Positions 10,353-22,500 of a stretch of 64,000 bases of DNA are shown in pieces. Positions within the stretch are counted from its first letter, which is position 1. Each line of letters begins with the position of its first letter. The notes below the pieces were generated by a model. The model made no database searches and had not been told where the DNA came from. It saw nothing but the letters and a program-made list of their open reading frames with translations. This stretch comes from Gnetum montanum (lineage: Eukaryota; Streptophyta; Gnetopsida; Gnetales; Gnetaceae). Where the stretch lies: the NCBI GenBank assembly GCA_015680685.1, contig MNCI01035712.1, positions 247,877-311,876 of the forward strand, written 5' to 3'. Both the position numbers and the translations under genes were made by a program.

Positions 10353-12860
10353 ATGTCTTCTTCTCATAGTCCAGATGGATCCAACCCAAAAATGCTACAG
10401 GAATGTCAGGTGGTATATGCTCATCTAGATGAGTATATACCCAACTTCACCTTTATCCTGTATCAGGATGAGCATCTGCAATGGTGGGACATGGAGGGCA
10501 ACCTCTTATTGCCCCTTGATCGATTGGTTCCTGGAATGCTACTCCAAACTCTTGCTAGATTGGGCATTCATGACTATGGTGTGGAGTACATAATGGAGAA
10601 CCATGATTATCATGACTATTTTCCAAATGAAGCACAATGTGCATGGGATCGACAACAGGAGGAACATCATGAACACATAAAGGGAAAATAGTTTAGTAAC
10701 CCTTTGTTGCTATAGGGCTTGCACAATGATGAGGAACCTATTTCTCATGGTTTCCATTCTCTTGAACCTCCTTCACTATATTAGATCATCTAATCCATCA
10801 TACAAAGCAAACAATCAAGTGACTGGGAGTCCTAGGATGATGGGGGATCTCACAAAAGAGATAATGGAAAGGGAAAAATGGATGTGAAGATCGAGACCAT
10901 CATTAGAATAGAGGAGGGGATTGACACTATGGCAGTGGTAGTTCTCCTCCCTCTTCTCCATCTTCTCATTCCACTTTGTCTTCACTAGGTTCTAACTTCG
11001 ATTACAAGCATCGTAGGAAAGATCGGGGTGATGGTGATTGAAAAGATTGACATGATCACAAAGACCAATAGGGATGATGTGAGAAAGGGTATGACCAGTC
11101 ACCTGAGACTTACCATTAGGAAAGGAGAGGTAGCAGAGATCATCATAGACATCATGGTCATCAACGGGACTATGACTTGGATGGACCACTGATTGCTACT
11201 TGGAGCATGCTTAACATAGTAGAGGTAGTTCAAATACCCACCAGACACTTTAAAGATAGTTGGATCAAGCACCTTGATATGAACAACATCCCCAAATTTG
11301 AAGGGGAATATAATTGTTATTCATAGACTCACTTGCAAGCATTTCATGATACCTGCACCCTGCAGAATGTAGACAATGATTGACAGAAGCTCAAACTATT
11401 CCCCTGAACACTCATCAAGGAAGCAGAAATCTGGTACTGGTCTTTGAAGCTAGAATCAATTAGGGGATGGAGTATGATGTTGGAGATTTTCAATGATAAA
11501 TACCAAACCTACTCCAGAGTATCTAATTTGAGATGACAGATTTAGGGGTGGAAAGAAGGTGGAACCCTTGGATGTAGCAATAGGTAGATATTACTCATTG
11601 TTACACCAATGCCTTGGTCATGGCTACTTTCAGCGGGAACAACTTTGCCATATCATAGATGGGCTCCATTTTGAAACAAAAAAGACCCTTGGCGTTGATG
11701 CTCAAGGAAAGCTATATGAGTTAAGGGCCCATCAGGTACACCACCTAATTGAGTAGGTAGCCAAAGAGGAGGGAGAACTAAGGACAATGGAAATTGAAAA
11801 AGAATATAATTGGGACCCTTCCATTTGAAAGAAGGGAGTTTGATTTTGTGAAGATGAGGAGGAATCACCACTAGATGCAACGATGAACAAAAAGACCTTA
11901 CCCATAGAAAAATTCGCTTCTAAAATTTTGGCCAAGGTTGACAAGATGTGGGATTATTTTGATGAAAAATTCCAAAGTATCCTAAAAATCAAAGAAAAAT
12001 CCAAAGATCAAAGTAATGATTGAGATTGGAATAGGAGAAAAGAAGTTGAACGTGCCTACCATAAAGGTAAGGGAAAATTTGTTGCGGTAGAACAGGTTGC
12101 AAACTCTGACACAGAGGAAGACGATGGATGTGACATATGCTAGTATGAATATCCTAAGGGATGTTGTCCTTTGGTGTCACATTTACAGGAGTCTAGGGTG
12201 TATGCATTGAATCCTTGCTTAGCAAAAAGGCAAACACCTTGAAGATTGCCTTATCCACAAGGCAATCCCAGGCAATTCCACCAGCAACAGGGATATTATC
12301 CAAGTGGAGCACCGTCACAACCTTATGAGCATTACTAGTAATGGCAGCAACCACAATCATGGGGGATGCCACCTCTAATGTAGTAGTTCCCTTACTGGTA
12401 GCCAAATCCTTATGGGTACTATGTTTAACAACCAATCTCCCTATGGGACTCTTCTAGTCACACATCTTTCCAAAATCATTATTATCCCCAAGAATACTTC
12501 TGAACCTAGTCTCCATCACCTAGGGGGGAGAACCCACATCTGCACTATCCTTTGCCACCTTCTCTTGCCAGACCTATCCATCAGCCCTTAACTCAGCTAC
12601 CTCTTGCTCTACCTATGCAGGGAGAAATACCATCATAGCCACAACAATGTAATGCCACAAGGGCTATTAATTTACAACTAACTTCTTAGCAGAGTGGGCC
12701 AAAATCAAAACCACATAAATGTCCCTTTTTCCAGCCAAATAACCCAAAAATACCTTCACATGCACCTGTGGTCAATGCCTTTGAATCTCTAATCATCTCT
12801 ACTACTCATTCCTTCAAGAAACCTTCAAGCCAAACACCTCCCAAAGTATAAACTGTCATG
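10353..12860 (+). pseudogene. Element C gag, decayed
   Basis: The ATG at 10353 opens 112 codons with YAHLDEYIPNFTFILYQDE and LLLPLDRLVPGMLLQTL, the N-terminal block shared with B, D and I. The capsid-like part follows at 11230-11760: KHLDMNNIPKFEGEYN, LKLFP-TLIKEAEIWYWSLKL and VAIGRYYSLLHQCLGHGYF. At 12128-12185 a Cys-rich motif (C-D-I-C-Y-E-Y-P-K-G-C-C-P-L-V-S-H-L) is followed by a Gln/Pro/Tyr-rich stretch (12230-12620). Several stops and frame changes separate the pieces. Gag would form the particle and bind the genomic RNA; the Cys motif stands where a zinc knuckle would be expected. Confidence 0.8.
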
Positions 12861-12899
12861 TTAACACATGTTATGATGGACTAGATAAAGGCAGGTCAT

Positions 12900-13480
12900 C
12901 TTCCTCAAAAATTGACTGATCTAGGGAGTCCTCGCATATGCCTCTAGGTGGCAGGAAATAAGCCATGCAAAGCACTTTTGGATTTAGGGTTAGGTGTCAA
13001 CGTGATTTCACATGATATGTACAAGAGTTGGAACTTGCCCTCGTTGAGGAAAAGCAACATTTGACTCAACCTAGCAGACCAGTCCATTACTATTCCCTTG
13101 GGATTGGTAGAAGATATTATGACCACCATTTGTGGGTGGTCCTATCCTACTAACTTCCTAGTCATCCGTGTTGATAATTGCAAGGGGGATTTTTCGATTA
13201 TAATGGGAAGAGCCTAGCTTAGCATGGTGGATGCACGTTTGGGACTTCAAGATATTTCCATTAAAATTTCAAAGGAAAATCCTTTTGGGAAGATTAAGAA
13301 GAAGCGTGTTCTATGCATCACGTACAGTGACTCTAGGTGCAACTGTGTGCAGCATCTTTGGTCTGTTAAGTTGGCATCCATTCAAGCATGTATTTGGTGT
13401 GTCATAGAATCACAAATTCAATTATGCTTGTACATAGTAGCCACTAACCAAGAAGGCACCTAGTGGCTAACTGTTGATTC
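12900..13480 (+). pseudogene. Element C retropepsin-like aspartic protease, decayed
   Basis: The active-site region reads LLDLGLGVNVISHDM, with the catalytic Asp codon at 12981 and the Gly kept. NLADQSITIPLGLVEDIMTT, GWSYPTNFLVIRVDN and IIMGRA-LSMVDARLGLQDI follow; the last is the ILGRPWL-equivalent strand. An open stretch of 79 codons covers 13224-13463. It would cleave the Gag-Pol polyprotein. Stops at the MGRA-L position and nearby make it inactive. Confidence 0.7.
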
Positions 13481-13689
13481 GAATAGTAGCACTTTATGCA
13501 TGAAATCCTCTAAGGGCCTTGTATGTGCCTATATGTAAAGCATGGATGAACTGGAATAGGTCCATCAACAACTTTTCATTGTTAATGACAATGCTAATTG
13601 GGGAAAGTTGCAGATCCTTGAAATATTTAAATAGGATCCCCTAGAAGTAAAATCCTTACCGGCCAATCTAAAACATGCATTCTTGTAGA

Positions 13690-15110
13690 ATGGAAAGTCG
13701 GTAATAATCAATGCCACTCTTGCTTCTGAATAAAAGAAGAGACTGCTAAAGATGGTAAAAAAATGGTTGGATGCTTTTTCATGGTTATATCTTGAGTTGA
13801 AAGGAGTTGATCCTAGGGTATGCCAACATCAGATCTATATTGACCCCTCCATGAAGCCACGATGATAGTTGCAAAGGCGATTGAATCCCAAACTTAAGCA
13901 AATTGTCAAAGATGAAATTGAGCAATTGCTAAAAGTGGGATTCATCTATCTCATTATGGATAGTGAATGAGTTAGCTCACTTGTTATTGTACCAAAGAAG
14001 GATAGAAAATGGAGAGTCGGTATAGATTTCTAATTACTAAATATGGAAACTTTTAAAGATCATTTCCCACTTCCATTTGTGGACCAAGCGTTGGATATCA
14101 TTTCAGGGCATTGTTACTATAGCTTCTTGGATGGTTATAGTGGCTATAACCAAATCTAGATTATGCCCGAGGACTAGGACAAGATAATATTTACAAGTCC
14201 CTAGGGGACTTTCGCATACAAGAAGATGCTGTTTGGCCTATGCAATGTGTCTGCAACCTTCTAACGCCTCGTCCTCAACATCTTTCAGTAGCAAATTGGC
14301 AATGGTGTAGAAGTTTTCATGGATGAATTCTCCACCTATGGAGCAACATTTGAGCAAGCCTTGAACCACCTTGAGCAGGTTTTAAAAATATGTGTGGAAA
14401 CTAATTTATGGCTTAATTAGCAAAAGAGCCACTTGATGGTCCAAGAGGGCATTGTTCTGGGGTGTCGAATTTCACAAGCAAGGATCGGCGTGGATCCTAA
14501 AAAATTTAGGATTATCCAAGGAATCACCAGTCAACCAGGAATTGTAAAACATGTCTGATCATTCCTTGGATCCATTGGTTACTATTGGTGCTTCATCGAG
14601 AATTTCTTGAAGATCGCCAAGCTATTGGTAGAACTAACAAAGAAAGACGTTCTGTTTGTCTAGACTAGGGAATGTAAGTTTGCATTTGAAGTACTAAAAT
14701 AGAAACTCATAGAGACTCCAATTCTAGGAGCACCTGATTGGTCTAGACCATTTCACATCATGATAGATGCATCTAATTATGCATTGGGAGCAATGCTCAC
14801 ACAGTTGGATGACTAGAAATGTTCATATTACATCCACTATGCAAGCCAAAACATTGTGGATGCTTAGCTCAATTACACCACCACAGAAAAGGAATTAATG
14901 GTGGTGGTGTTCACCTTGGAAAATTTTTGACACTACATGCTTAGATACAAGGTGTTTATGCATACCAACCATAGTGGCATCTAGTTCCTTATGAACAAAC
15001 CAACAGTGAGTCCTTGTGTCATATGGTGGCTTGTGATTCTTCAGGAATTTGACCTTACTATGGTGGACAAAAAGGGGACTAAGAATGTGGTTGCAGATCA
15101 CTTGTCTCAG
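13690..15110 (+). pseudogene. Element C reverse transcriptase and RNase H, decayed
   Basis: RT (about 13780-14660) shows VCQHQIYIDPSMKP, KLKQIVKDEIEQLLKVGFIY, VIVPKKDRKWRVGIDF, FLDGYSGYNQI, KKMLFGLCNVSATF and the catalytic block EVFMDEFSTYG at 14310-14340. The second Asp of the usual FMDD is Glu. RNase H (about 14700-15110) shows FHIMIDASNYALGAMLTQ, YTTTEKELMVVVFTLENF, HTNHSGI (the expected HTDHS Asp is Asn) and NVVADHLSQLQ. Stops are mostly TAG at Trp/Gln positions. The motif wording places it in the Athila/Tat branch of Ty3/gypsy. Confidence 0.85.
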
Positions 15111-16480
15111 TTACAACGGGACAACACAAAGGAGGAGGAGCCACTCTCTGATGAGTTTCTAGATGAACTCCTCTTTGCTGGAGTAATTGCCAAGGAAGTG
15201 CCCATAAGATCAACTTGGTTTGGTGGCATCCTTACCTATCTTTTGACACAAGAGCTACCAAAGGAGTGGGATCATTAGAAGAAACAAAGGTTTCTTCACA
15301 ATGCCAAGCACTTGATGAAAATCAACGGACACCTTTACAAGGTGTGTGTAGATGACTTGGTTCGATGGTTCATCCCTAATGCAGATAAATTGTGTGTCCT
15401 CTAGGATGCTCATGAGGGCCCTTGTGGGGGCCATTATGTTGGATGGTGCATGACCATTAAGATCCTATTTGTAGGCTATTACTGGCCTACACTCTTCAAA
15501 GATGCTTAATGGTTCTTCTGCTCCTGTGAACGAAGTTAGAGAGATGGTGGGATGACAACAAGAATTGAGGGACCTCAACAGTGGATTTAGCCATTAGAAC
15601 CCTTCAATATTTGGATCATCGACTTCATGGGCCCCATCACACTTGTGTCTAGCAGGAAGGCATATATCATTGTCACAATAGACTACTATACAAAGTGGGT
15701 AGAGGTGGCAACTTTCATCAACTATTTCTCAACCACGGCCACACGATTTTTCCAATAGAAAATCATGAACAGGTTTGGGGTGCGACATGCACTCATTTTA
15801 GATAATGGAACTTACTTCATGGGCACTACTTTTCATAAACTCATGCAGCTCTTGGGGGTCGAACATAAATTTACAACACGATATCACCCCAAGCCAATGG
15901 GCAAGCCGAAGTTACAAATAGGGAGATTACAAAGATCCTAACTAGGACCATTAGCAAATATAGGAGGGATTGGAGCATAGAACTTAACAATGTCCTTTAG
16001 GCCTACCGCTCAACGTGGAAACTTTCTATATGGTCTACTCTCCTTACAAGTTAGTGTATGAGAAACTACCAAAACTTCCAATTAAGGCAAAACACCGAAC
16101 ACTATCCACCGCCAATGTCTTGGATCTTGACTTATCCCTAACACAATGAGAAGGACTCATCAACTTGAATGTGCTAGATGAGAATTGATTGGTAGCCCTA
16201 TCATCAAATGAAGTGCATAAGGCCTATAATAAAAAATATCATGATCTTGGGATTTGAAAGGAAACATTTTAATGTGGAGATAAGGTTCTTTATTGGAACC
16301 CCACACATGTACCACAATGTAATAAGTTTCAAACACTATGGGAGGGACCTTATATTATTTTTGAGACCTTTCCATCCAGGGCCCTACTTATATAAAAACT
16401 TGAGAATCCCATGAGAACACAGTTAGTCAATATGCAACAATTAAAACCCTTCCATGAACCCCACTGAACTAGTGTCACTA
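15111..16480 (+). pseudogene. Element C integrase, decayed and frameshifted
   Basis: After a linker with an open frame to 15278, the zinc-binding region (DAHEGPCGGHYVGW, GYYWPTLFKDA) lies at 15400-15530. The core begins at about 15600: VTIDYYTKWVEVATF holds the first catalytic Asp, ALILDNGTYF the second, and HKFTTRYHP follows. The third acidic residue sits in ANGQAEVTNRE, but in another frame, so a one-base shift lies near 15890. The tail (16150-16414) has SNEVHKAYNKKYHDLGFERK-like text. It would insert cDNA into the host genome; it cannot work as it stands. Confidence 0.8.
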
Positions 16481-18569
16481 CCCTCTCATCATGTAGTCAA
16501 CCTCGTTCCATTTTATGGATCCCTTCCTCCTAGCTTAGTCATGGGGGAGATTACCATCCATGCTAAAACCTTTTACTAGCTCCCCAGTTCTTTTTTTACA
16601 GTTTTTTTACACATTTTTGTTTTACACCATCGTTTGTACGTTTTACAATTTTTACCTACTTTTCTTTCTTTATTTCTATATGCATATACTTACTTATCTT
16701 TTAGTTGTTTTATATTTTTGGCTAATAAGCTGCCTTATTGCCACAAAATGCAATGGTGCAGTTGTTGCTCTTTGTGGTGGTTTGCATATTATGGTTTGTC
16801 TATTATATCTAGTTCCTACCTTAGCATTTTTTGTTCCAAGAAGCTAAGTTATACTTTCTTTTCATGTAACATGCAGTGAGTTCATGTCATGGTTTTCCTT
16901 ATTTTCTTTTTTATTAAAAACAACTTTAATTAATTTGTGACTTGTGTTGTTTCTAGACTTAGAAGGATCCAACGGTTTGAATAGGGTGTGACTTTAAGGG
17001 AATGCAACATTCTTTGTGATTTTCTATTCCCCTATATGCAAGAGTGTTCTCATGGACTTCTTACCATTCCATATCCTTTCATGATAGGAAGTTAAATAGC
17101 AATCAGTCCTTGCATGGTGTGGTCCTCATCACACACACACACATACAAAATAAAAAATAAAAAAAAAAGAAGGAAGAAAAAGATGAGGATTCAAAGCACA
17201 CCCCTTGGACAAAATAAATGCAAAAATGCATAGGTCTTTGCATGGTGTGGTTCTCATTTGGAAAAAAAAAATGGAAATTCAAAGCACACCCCTTAGACCA
17301 ACTCTAAAGGACTATAAGCACTAGTTATGAGACTTGTTTTGTCCCCTCTAACTAAGGCCCTTTCTCACTTTCTATATCTCACCCATTTTGGAATGGTGGT
17401 TGTTTTGTGGGAGCATTCTTATGTCTCAAGGGATGGACTAGTCTTAGAATGTTGATGCGAATTCATTGAGCATGGTTGGTTTTGGTCTGGATTGAGGATG
17501 GATCCTATCGTGTCACTTAATCACACACTTCACAAGGGACTTCATGTGACCACAATTAGGAATTCCATTTCACACCATCTTCTCTTTATCAATTTCTCTC
17601 TATTACTCACCTCGCTACTAGTTTTATGTTTTGATCATTTGTCTTGGTTTGCTGGAACTTGTAAATCCTTCAGCTGATTTTTGTGGATGTGAGTATTAAC
17701 TTTTGGTGGCCATTAATTAACTATGGGGTCCACGGACTCCTATGTTGAAGATGTGCAAGGGAAACAAGGCTAAAGCCTACTATGGGGAGGACCCACTTGC
17801 ATATCCTTTGGTTTTGTTTGTTAATCTCTTACCCCTTTGATATAGTTAGTTGATTATTTCTATGTTGCCCATTGTGAGAGTCTTCATCCACCAAGTTCCA
17901 TATTATGAAATTCTCCTAAATTTGACTCTTCTTTTAATCACAATATTCCTTTCTCTTTGTCTCATATTGTTCTTTGGTCTTTGGGTTCTTGAATCACTTC
18001 AATTTTATGCTACAATTCATAGCTTGGTCTCTTAATTCATCAATCAATGTAGGTCAACTCAGCTGAACGACTATGTCAACTAGGCCATGTATATGCTTCC
18101 ACCTACGTTTACATAGTCTCGTTTACATGGTCCCGTTGACATAGCTAAAAAATACTATATAACCCATGTCACAAATTTGAGGTTTTTCCATTTGTTCATA
18201 ACACTAGGGGAGTTTTTTTTATTTTTCTATGTCCTGTCTTCTTTCCAAGCACATACCTTTCCTACCGTGTGTCCTAATCTAACTATTCTTTCATCCTTTT
18301 GCTACTAGAGGTATGCTCTACATCAATGGTGGGGAGAGGTCTATGATTATTATGATTATCAAAGACTTAACACCTCTTAGGGGTTAAAAAATAATTATTA
18401 ATTTTAATTCATCATATTTTATTATTATTTTTAACCCATCAACTACACTCCAGGGAACCAAACAGGATGCACATGCCATTGTCATAGCTTGGCCAAAATG
18501 AGCTGGTGTATTACTGCCATTTTGAGCAACTTATACAAATTTTAATTCATGGTTATGCTGTGACTACAG
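16481..18569 (+). other. Element C non-coding spacer between pol and the 3' ORF
   Basis: Begins with a G-rich motif GTCATGGGGGAGATTACC at 16538-16555, then a T-rich stretch to about 16920 that makes short Phe/Leu-rich ORFs without meaning. A (CA)n run lies at 17130-17144, and a duplicated block at 17108-17300. Text at 17735-17810 ('TACTATGGGGAGGACCCACTTGC'-like) is shared with B (23690-23720) and, reversed, with D and G. No coding frame is credible, so its conservation in four elements suggests a cis role or simply shared descent. Confidence 0.65.
17108..17300 (+). repeat. Tandem duplication of about 115 bp in the spacer of C
   Basis: Two copies each contain CTTGCATGGTGTGGT, a purine-rich or A-rich run, then TTCAAAGCACACCCCTT. 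The first is at about 17108-17210, the second at about 17222-17300. The word 'tttgcatggtgtgattcc' also occurs, reversed, in G near 46523-46545. Confidence 0.65.
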
Positions 18570-21430
18570 ATGACACGTAAATTGAGACATCCAAGGGAAG
18601 AAGGACTGTTACAACTGAGGGACAAGCAACCTAGAACTGGAAGAGGATAGGGTGCATGACCTCAAGAGCACCTAGAGGGCTCACATGAAACTGGCCCTCT
18701 TTGTGAAGAACTTGATATGGAATCTATTCATTAGATTCCTGAAAGGAAATTTCTAGTGAACAATCACAAGGGGATGAGAGTCCAACAATAGTGCCATGGT
18801 TTGAGATCACCCTAACCCAGGCTTGTATTGATGCTATTAAGCCAAGGGAGCTACAACGAACAATCCTTAAAAAATTAAACTTTGGACCATTTCTAGAAAA
18901 TGCATAAGAAGAAGTTAGAACCCAATTGTAAAATTCTCCTATGTGGCTAATCATCACATCTAGTGATGAATGGTATCTAGGGGAAACCTATCTCTTTTTG
19001 ATGAATAGACAGCTAGGGTCTAGAGTAAGAATTAAGGACATCCATGTATCTTACTCTACAGAGGTAATCACACAAGCTCTTAGGTTGCCTGAGTTTGGGG
19101 CTAATGTGGTAGAGATTCCAAAACAAGCAGATCTTGAGGTGAAAGGGGAGTGGATTAGGTGGTTCTATGGGGTGGATCGTAAGGAGTTTAGCACATTAAC
19201 CACCATAGAGAGGGTTTACTCAAAAATCATGTCTTACCACTTAAATCCAATGGTAAAATCCAGCAAGATCACTACCTTCTCTGCTCATGCATGTGTCACT
19301 CTAAGTGGAAAATTTCCCATCAACCTTCCATATTTGCTTTTTCTTGAAATTAAGAAAAGATTTTCTGAAAATGAACATGGAAGGAGAGCTTTGCCCTTTC
19401 CTTGCCTAATCAGAAAACTATGCAAATAGGCAGAAATAGTACATTATGCCAATGATACACTTCGTCATGCCCTAATTACCTCGTGGCATGAGATGATGAA
19501 GGACAAAACTCCTACCATAACACAAATAAGGGAAGAGTAGCAACCAACTCCACCACCTACACAAGCAATAAGGTTAGATTTGCATATGATTGTAGAGCAC
19601 ATACGTGAGATCTGACAATCACTCTTGAGCCAATAGTAGTAGCTAGTAGGAATTGGCAGTGGAGAAGACCCTTTGGTATACTATCCTGCAATGAGCCATC
19701 TTGAACAAGTGGCTCGATCTATAAGTCTGCTAGAGAGAGTAGGGCCGATATTTTATACCACATGAACACAAGTACCTACAAGAATAGATCCTAGTGTTTG
19801 AGAAGTAATGGTGTCCACCCAACAACTTTTTCCTGAAATTTCAAGAAATGATGCTACTTTCTCGGTGCACTCGGAGGATGGAGAGGGGGTAACTATCCTA
19901 GTAATGCAACACCATGGACAAGAAGTTGCAGTAGAAGTGATTGTTAATACAATAACTATTTCTCTCAATGCACCTACGGTGCCTGTACTAGATGTACATG
20001 GACTTGGAGATGTGCAGACATCTATAGGAACTCAGCGTAGTAGAATCAATGCAGCCCAACATGAAGAATTGTTGGACCAACTGGTGGGAACTAGGAAACC
20101 ACTTCTAGATGTCTTTGATCTTCCGAACAACATCACTATAACCTAGTCAAAGCTACTCTCAGCAAAGGGCAAGTGCCTCATCTTAAAGGGGTAGCTTGAA
20201 TTAGCCCAAATAGATTATCAATGCTTAGCTATGGAAGTTGCCCAATTGAGGGCCCAACTTGCTGATCCGGCCCTCCTCAACCATGAACTCACTAGGGATG
20301 AAGCTTTTTTATAGCTTTAAACCAAACTTCAAATGGTTGAGAATGAGTGAGAGTTGGTGATATTTAACAAGTTCTTAATAGACACTCATTCTTAACAAGA
20401 ACTTGGTAGAGGTTCACCAGGGGAATGTCAAGTTGACCGTAGAAGTTGGTGTCTAAAATCAACACATGAAAGATTCTATCCATCAACAACAGGAGAAGCT
20501 AGCTAGGGTAAACACTGATGTAAGAAGATTGGATGTTAAAAATTGTAATCTATCCATGGAGGAAGTCCATGCCTTGCAATAGAAATCAGCTATTGAAATT
20601 GCCACATAGAAAAATGAGGCCCTTAAGTTGGAAAGAGTAAAAAATCACTATAGGGACCAAGTGGAATTGCTAAAAGAAATTAATGAAAAAGAAATCCAAG
20701 TCACAAAGGCTAGGATGAATCAAGCACTCCAATATCTTAGGGAAGGAGGTGAGGTGTGGCAACCCATCTTTGATGGATTGAACACCTACAATTAAGTTGA
20801 GATCCATCTCAAAGAGTTGCAGATTGAAGAGATGACAGAATATATAGAATTAGCCAATCTCCGTTATGCAAACTTGGCTATGCTAATAGTTGGAGGGCCA
20901 TGGTTAGACCTTGAGAAGTAGGTGGCCATGTTTTATTCTTTATATGAGGGTGAGTTCAAAGCGCATAAAGAGACAAAGAAAAAGTTAGAAACAACAAATG
21001 TGAAACTTGAAATTCTTCACACTTGTTTTGAAGGAAAACGCTCTATTGGAGAGAACTTGGCCTAACGATTGAATGACTATGAGTAGCTATAGACATTAGT
21101 TTGAGTGTTCAATATCAAATGAAAATAGTTTGCTGCTTGGTTTATCAATTTGAGGGAACTCTTCCTTGTACTTTCATGTCCTTGAGATGTTCTTGTTCTG
21201 GCACATATTGGCAAAGCTGCTTGGACTATGAATGATCCTAAAAGAAAAGAAGATAAGATGAGGGCATTGTTGGAGGCCTTTCAATTGCCTATGGAAGTTG
21301 CAGTAGCTACAGGGAAATCATCATCAATGCTTTAATTGCCACATGCACCAGAAGCTGGCGAAGGCTTCCAGCAACTTCAGCATTTCAGTAGGGTTGAGAA
21401 TCCATTGTTGTTAGGGTGTTCAATTTTATT
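18570..21430 (+). pseudogene. Element C extra 3' ORF (putative plant transposon protein domain plus coiled coil), decayed
   Basis: The ATG at 18570 opens MTRKLRHPREEGLLQLRDKQ, then the frame is lost. The conserved domain is open for 162 codons at 18941-19429, with ISYSTEVITQALRLPEFGAN-like text (VSYSTEVITQALRLPEF), FLEIKKRF and LPFPCLIRKLCK. A second open piece (19808-20146) ends DVFDLPNNITIT and is matched by B 25959-26348. From 20150 to about 21070 fragments are rich in Leu, Glu, Lys and Gln, with likely coiled coil (for example MEVAQLRAQLADPALLNHEL). It has no protease, RT or membrane signature. It sits where env-like ORFs lie in Athila elements. The function is unknown and the family name is from memory. 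Confidence 0.7.
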
Positions 21431-21587
21431 GTGTATGCGCACCAAAATTTTATAATTTTTTTTTCATACACTCGGGCACTTGGTGTGTTGATAGAGTTAG
21501 TGTGAATATAGATGTGTTTTGTCATGTGTGTTGTTAATAACTTCATACCTTCCAAGTTGTAATAAACTTGAGGATGAGTTTTTACTT

Positions 21588-21600
21588 AGTTGTGGGGGTA
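21588..21600 (+). other. Polypurine tract of element C
   Basis: AGTTGTGGGGGTA abuts the first base of the 3' LTR (TGATGAAG at 21601). It would prime second-strand synthesis. Confidence 0.75.
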
Positions 21601-22495
21601 TGATGAAGTGTTCAGTTGATGCGTCAACTAGGCTACGTTAACTAAGCCTCATTAATGCAACCACGTTAACATGACCCCATTGATGCATTCATCCATGCAT
21701 TAATGTGACCTCGTTAACATAGAGTTGATTTTTTGCTATAAATATGTGTGCACCCGCAACATTTAAGGCATCTTTTGATATAGTTGTAGCGAAGCTCTTA
21801 CAGTTTGTTTCCATGAAAGTTAGAATATTTTTGAAGTGCCCATAGTAGGAGTTTGAAGAGTGTACAACTCTTTATTCAAGCACTAATGTACCTGAGCCCA
21901 TTGGCGTGACCGACAATAAAGACGAGCTTTTTGAACATTCCTTGCAACATTTGGATTAAATTGTTTAAGCATTAAAATATTTTAATATTTTACTATTTTA
22001 ATAATTCTAAAGCTTTTATTATTATCGCTTTACAGTTATAATCCTTTTTATAGCTTATGAGAACCATAAGCATGACCATCTCAAACATATATCTGACACT
22101 TGGCAACCTAGTGACGCTAAATGTCTGGTAACCCTGTAGTGGTTAGGACATGCTCAGGATGTGCATGAAGGATGGGATTGGTTGTTTATGCTAGGGGTAG
22201 TTAAGCGATAGAGTAGAGCAATCATAAAATTATATAGCCTTTCATTTCCTACATTAGAAGAATTAGACTTTGAAGATAAAAAGAAAACTTATAAAAATCA
22301 TTTGTCTCAATCTCACCTAACCATCATTTTAGAATATCACAAGTCAGGTTGGGAAGATAAGAACTACTCTAACTGAGGCTTTGCTAGCTAAAAGTTTGTG
22401 TACTAAAGTGTTTGCAGTCTTCGGAGTTTAATCAGGTCGTGCATGAATGCTCGTGATTCATATGGTTGGGCGTAGGGGTACCTCGCCGCTCATCA
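21601..22495 (+). repeat. Element C 3' LTR
   Basis: The 895-bp LTR is collinear with the 5' LTR, starting TGATGAAGTGTTCAG and ending CGCCGCTCATCA. It keeps more CpG than its partner (for example GATGCGTCAAC at U3). AATAAA lies at 21915-21920. Confidence 0.9.
21736..21744 (+). promoter_or_regulatory. TATA box, element C 3' LTR
   Basis: CTATAAATA, same position as in the 5' LTR. Outward transcription into the B spacer is conceivable. Confidence 0.55.
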
Positions 22496-22500
22496 GGTAC
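22496..22500. repeat. Target-site duplication, right copy, element C
   Basis: GGTAC, matching GGTAT at 9292-9296. After it the B spacer resumes. Confidence 0.75.

Larger units (their letters stand above)
9297..22495 (+). mobile_element. Element C: structurally complete Athila/Tat-type retrotransposon nested in B
   Basis: About 13.2 kb with LTRs at 9297-10187 and 21601-22495, PBS, gag, protease, RT, RNase H, integrase, a 2-kb spacer, an extra 3' ORF and a polypurine tract next to the 3' LTR. It is flanked by a 5-bp target duplication with one mismatch, and the B sequence resumes on either side. Every ORF carries stops and at least two frameshifts, so it is not autonomous now. LTR differences are mostly C/T and G/A. 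Confidence 0.9.

Noticed and set aside
16560-16879. Two Phe/Tyr/Leu-rich ORFs that look like membrane proteins
   Set aside because: Translation of the T-rich non-coding zone after pol; the same zone in B, D and G is not open.
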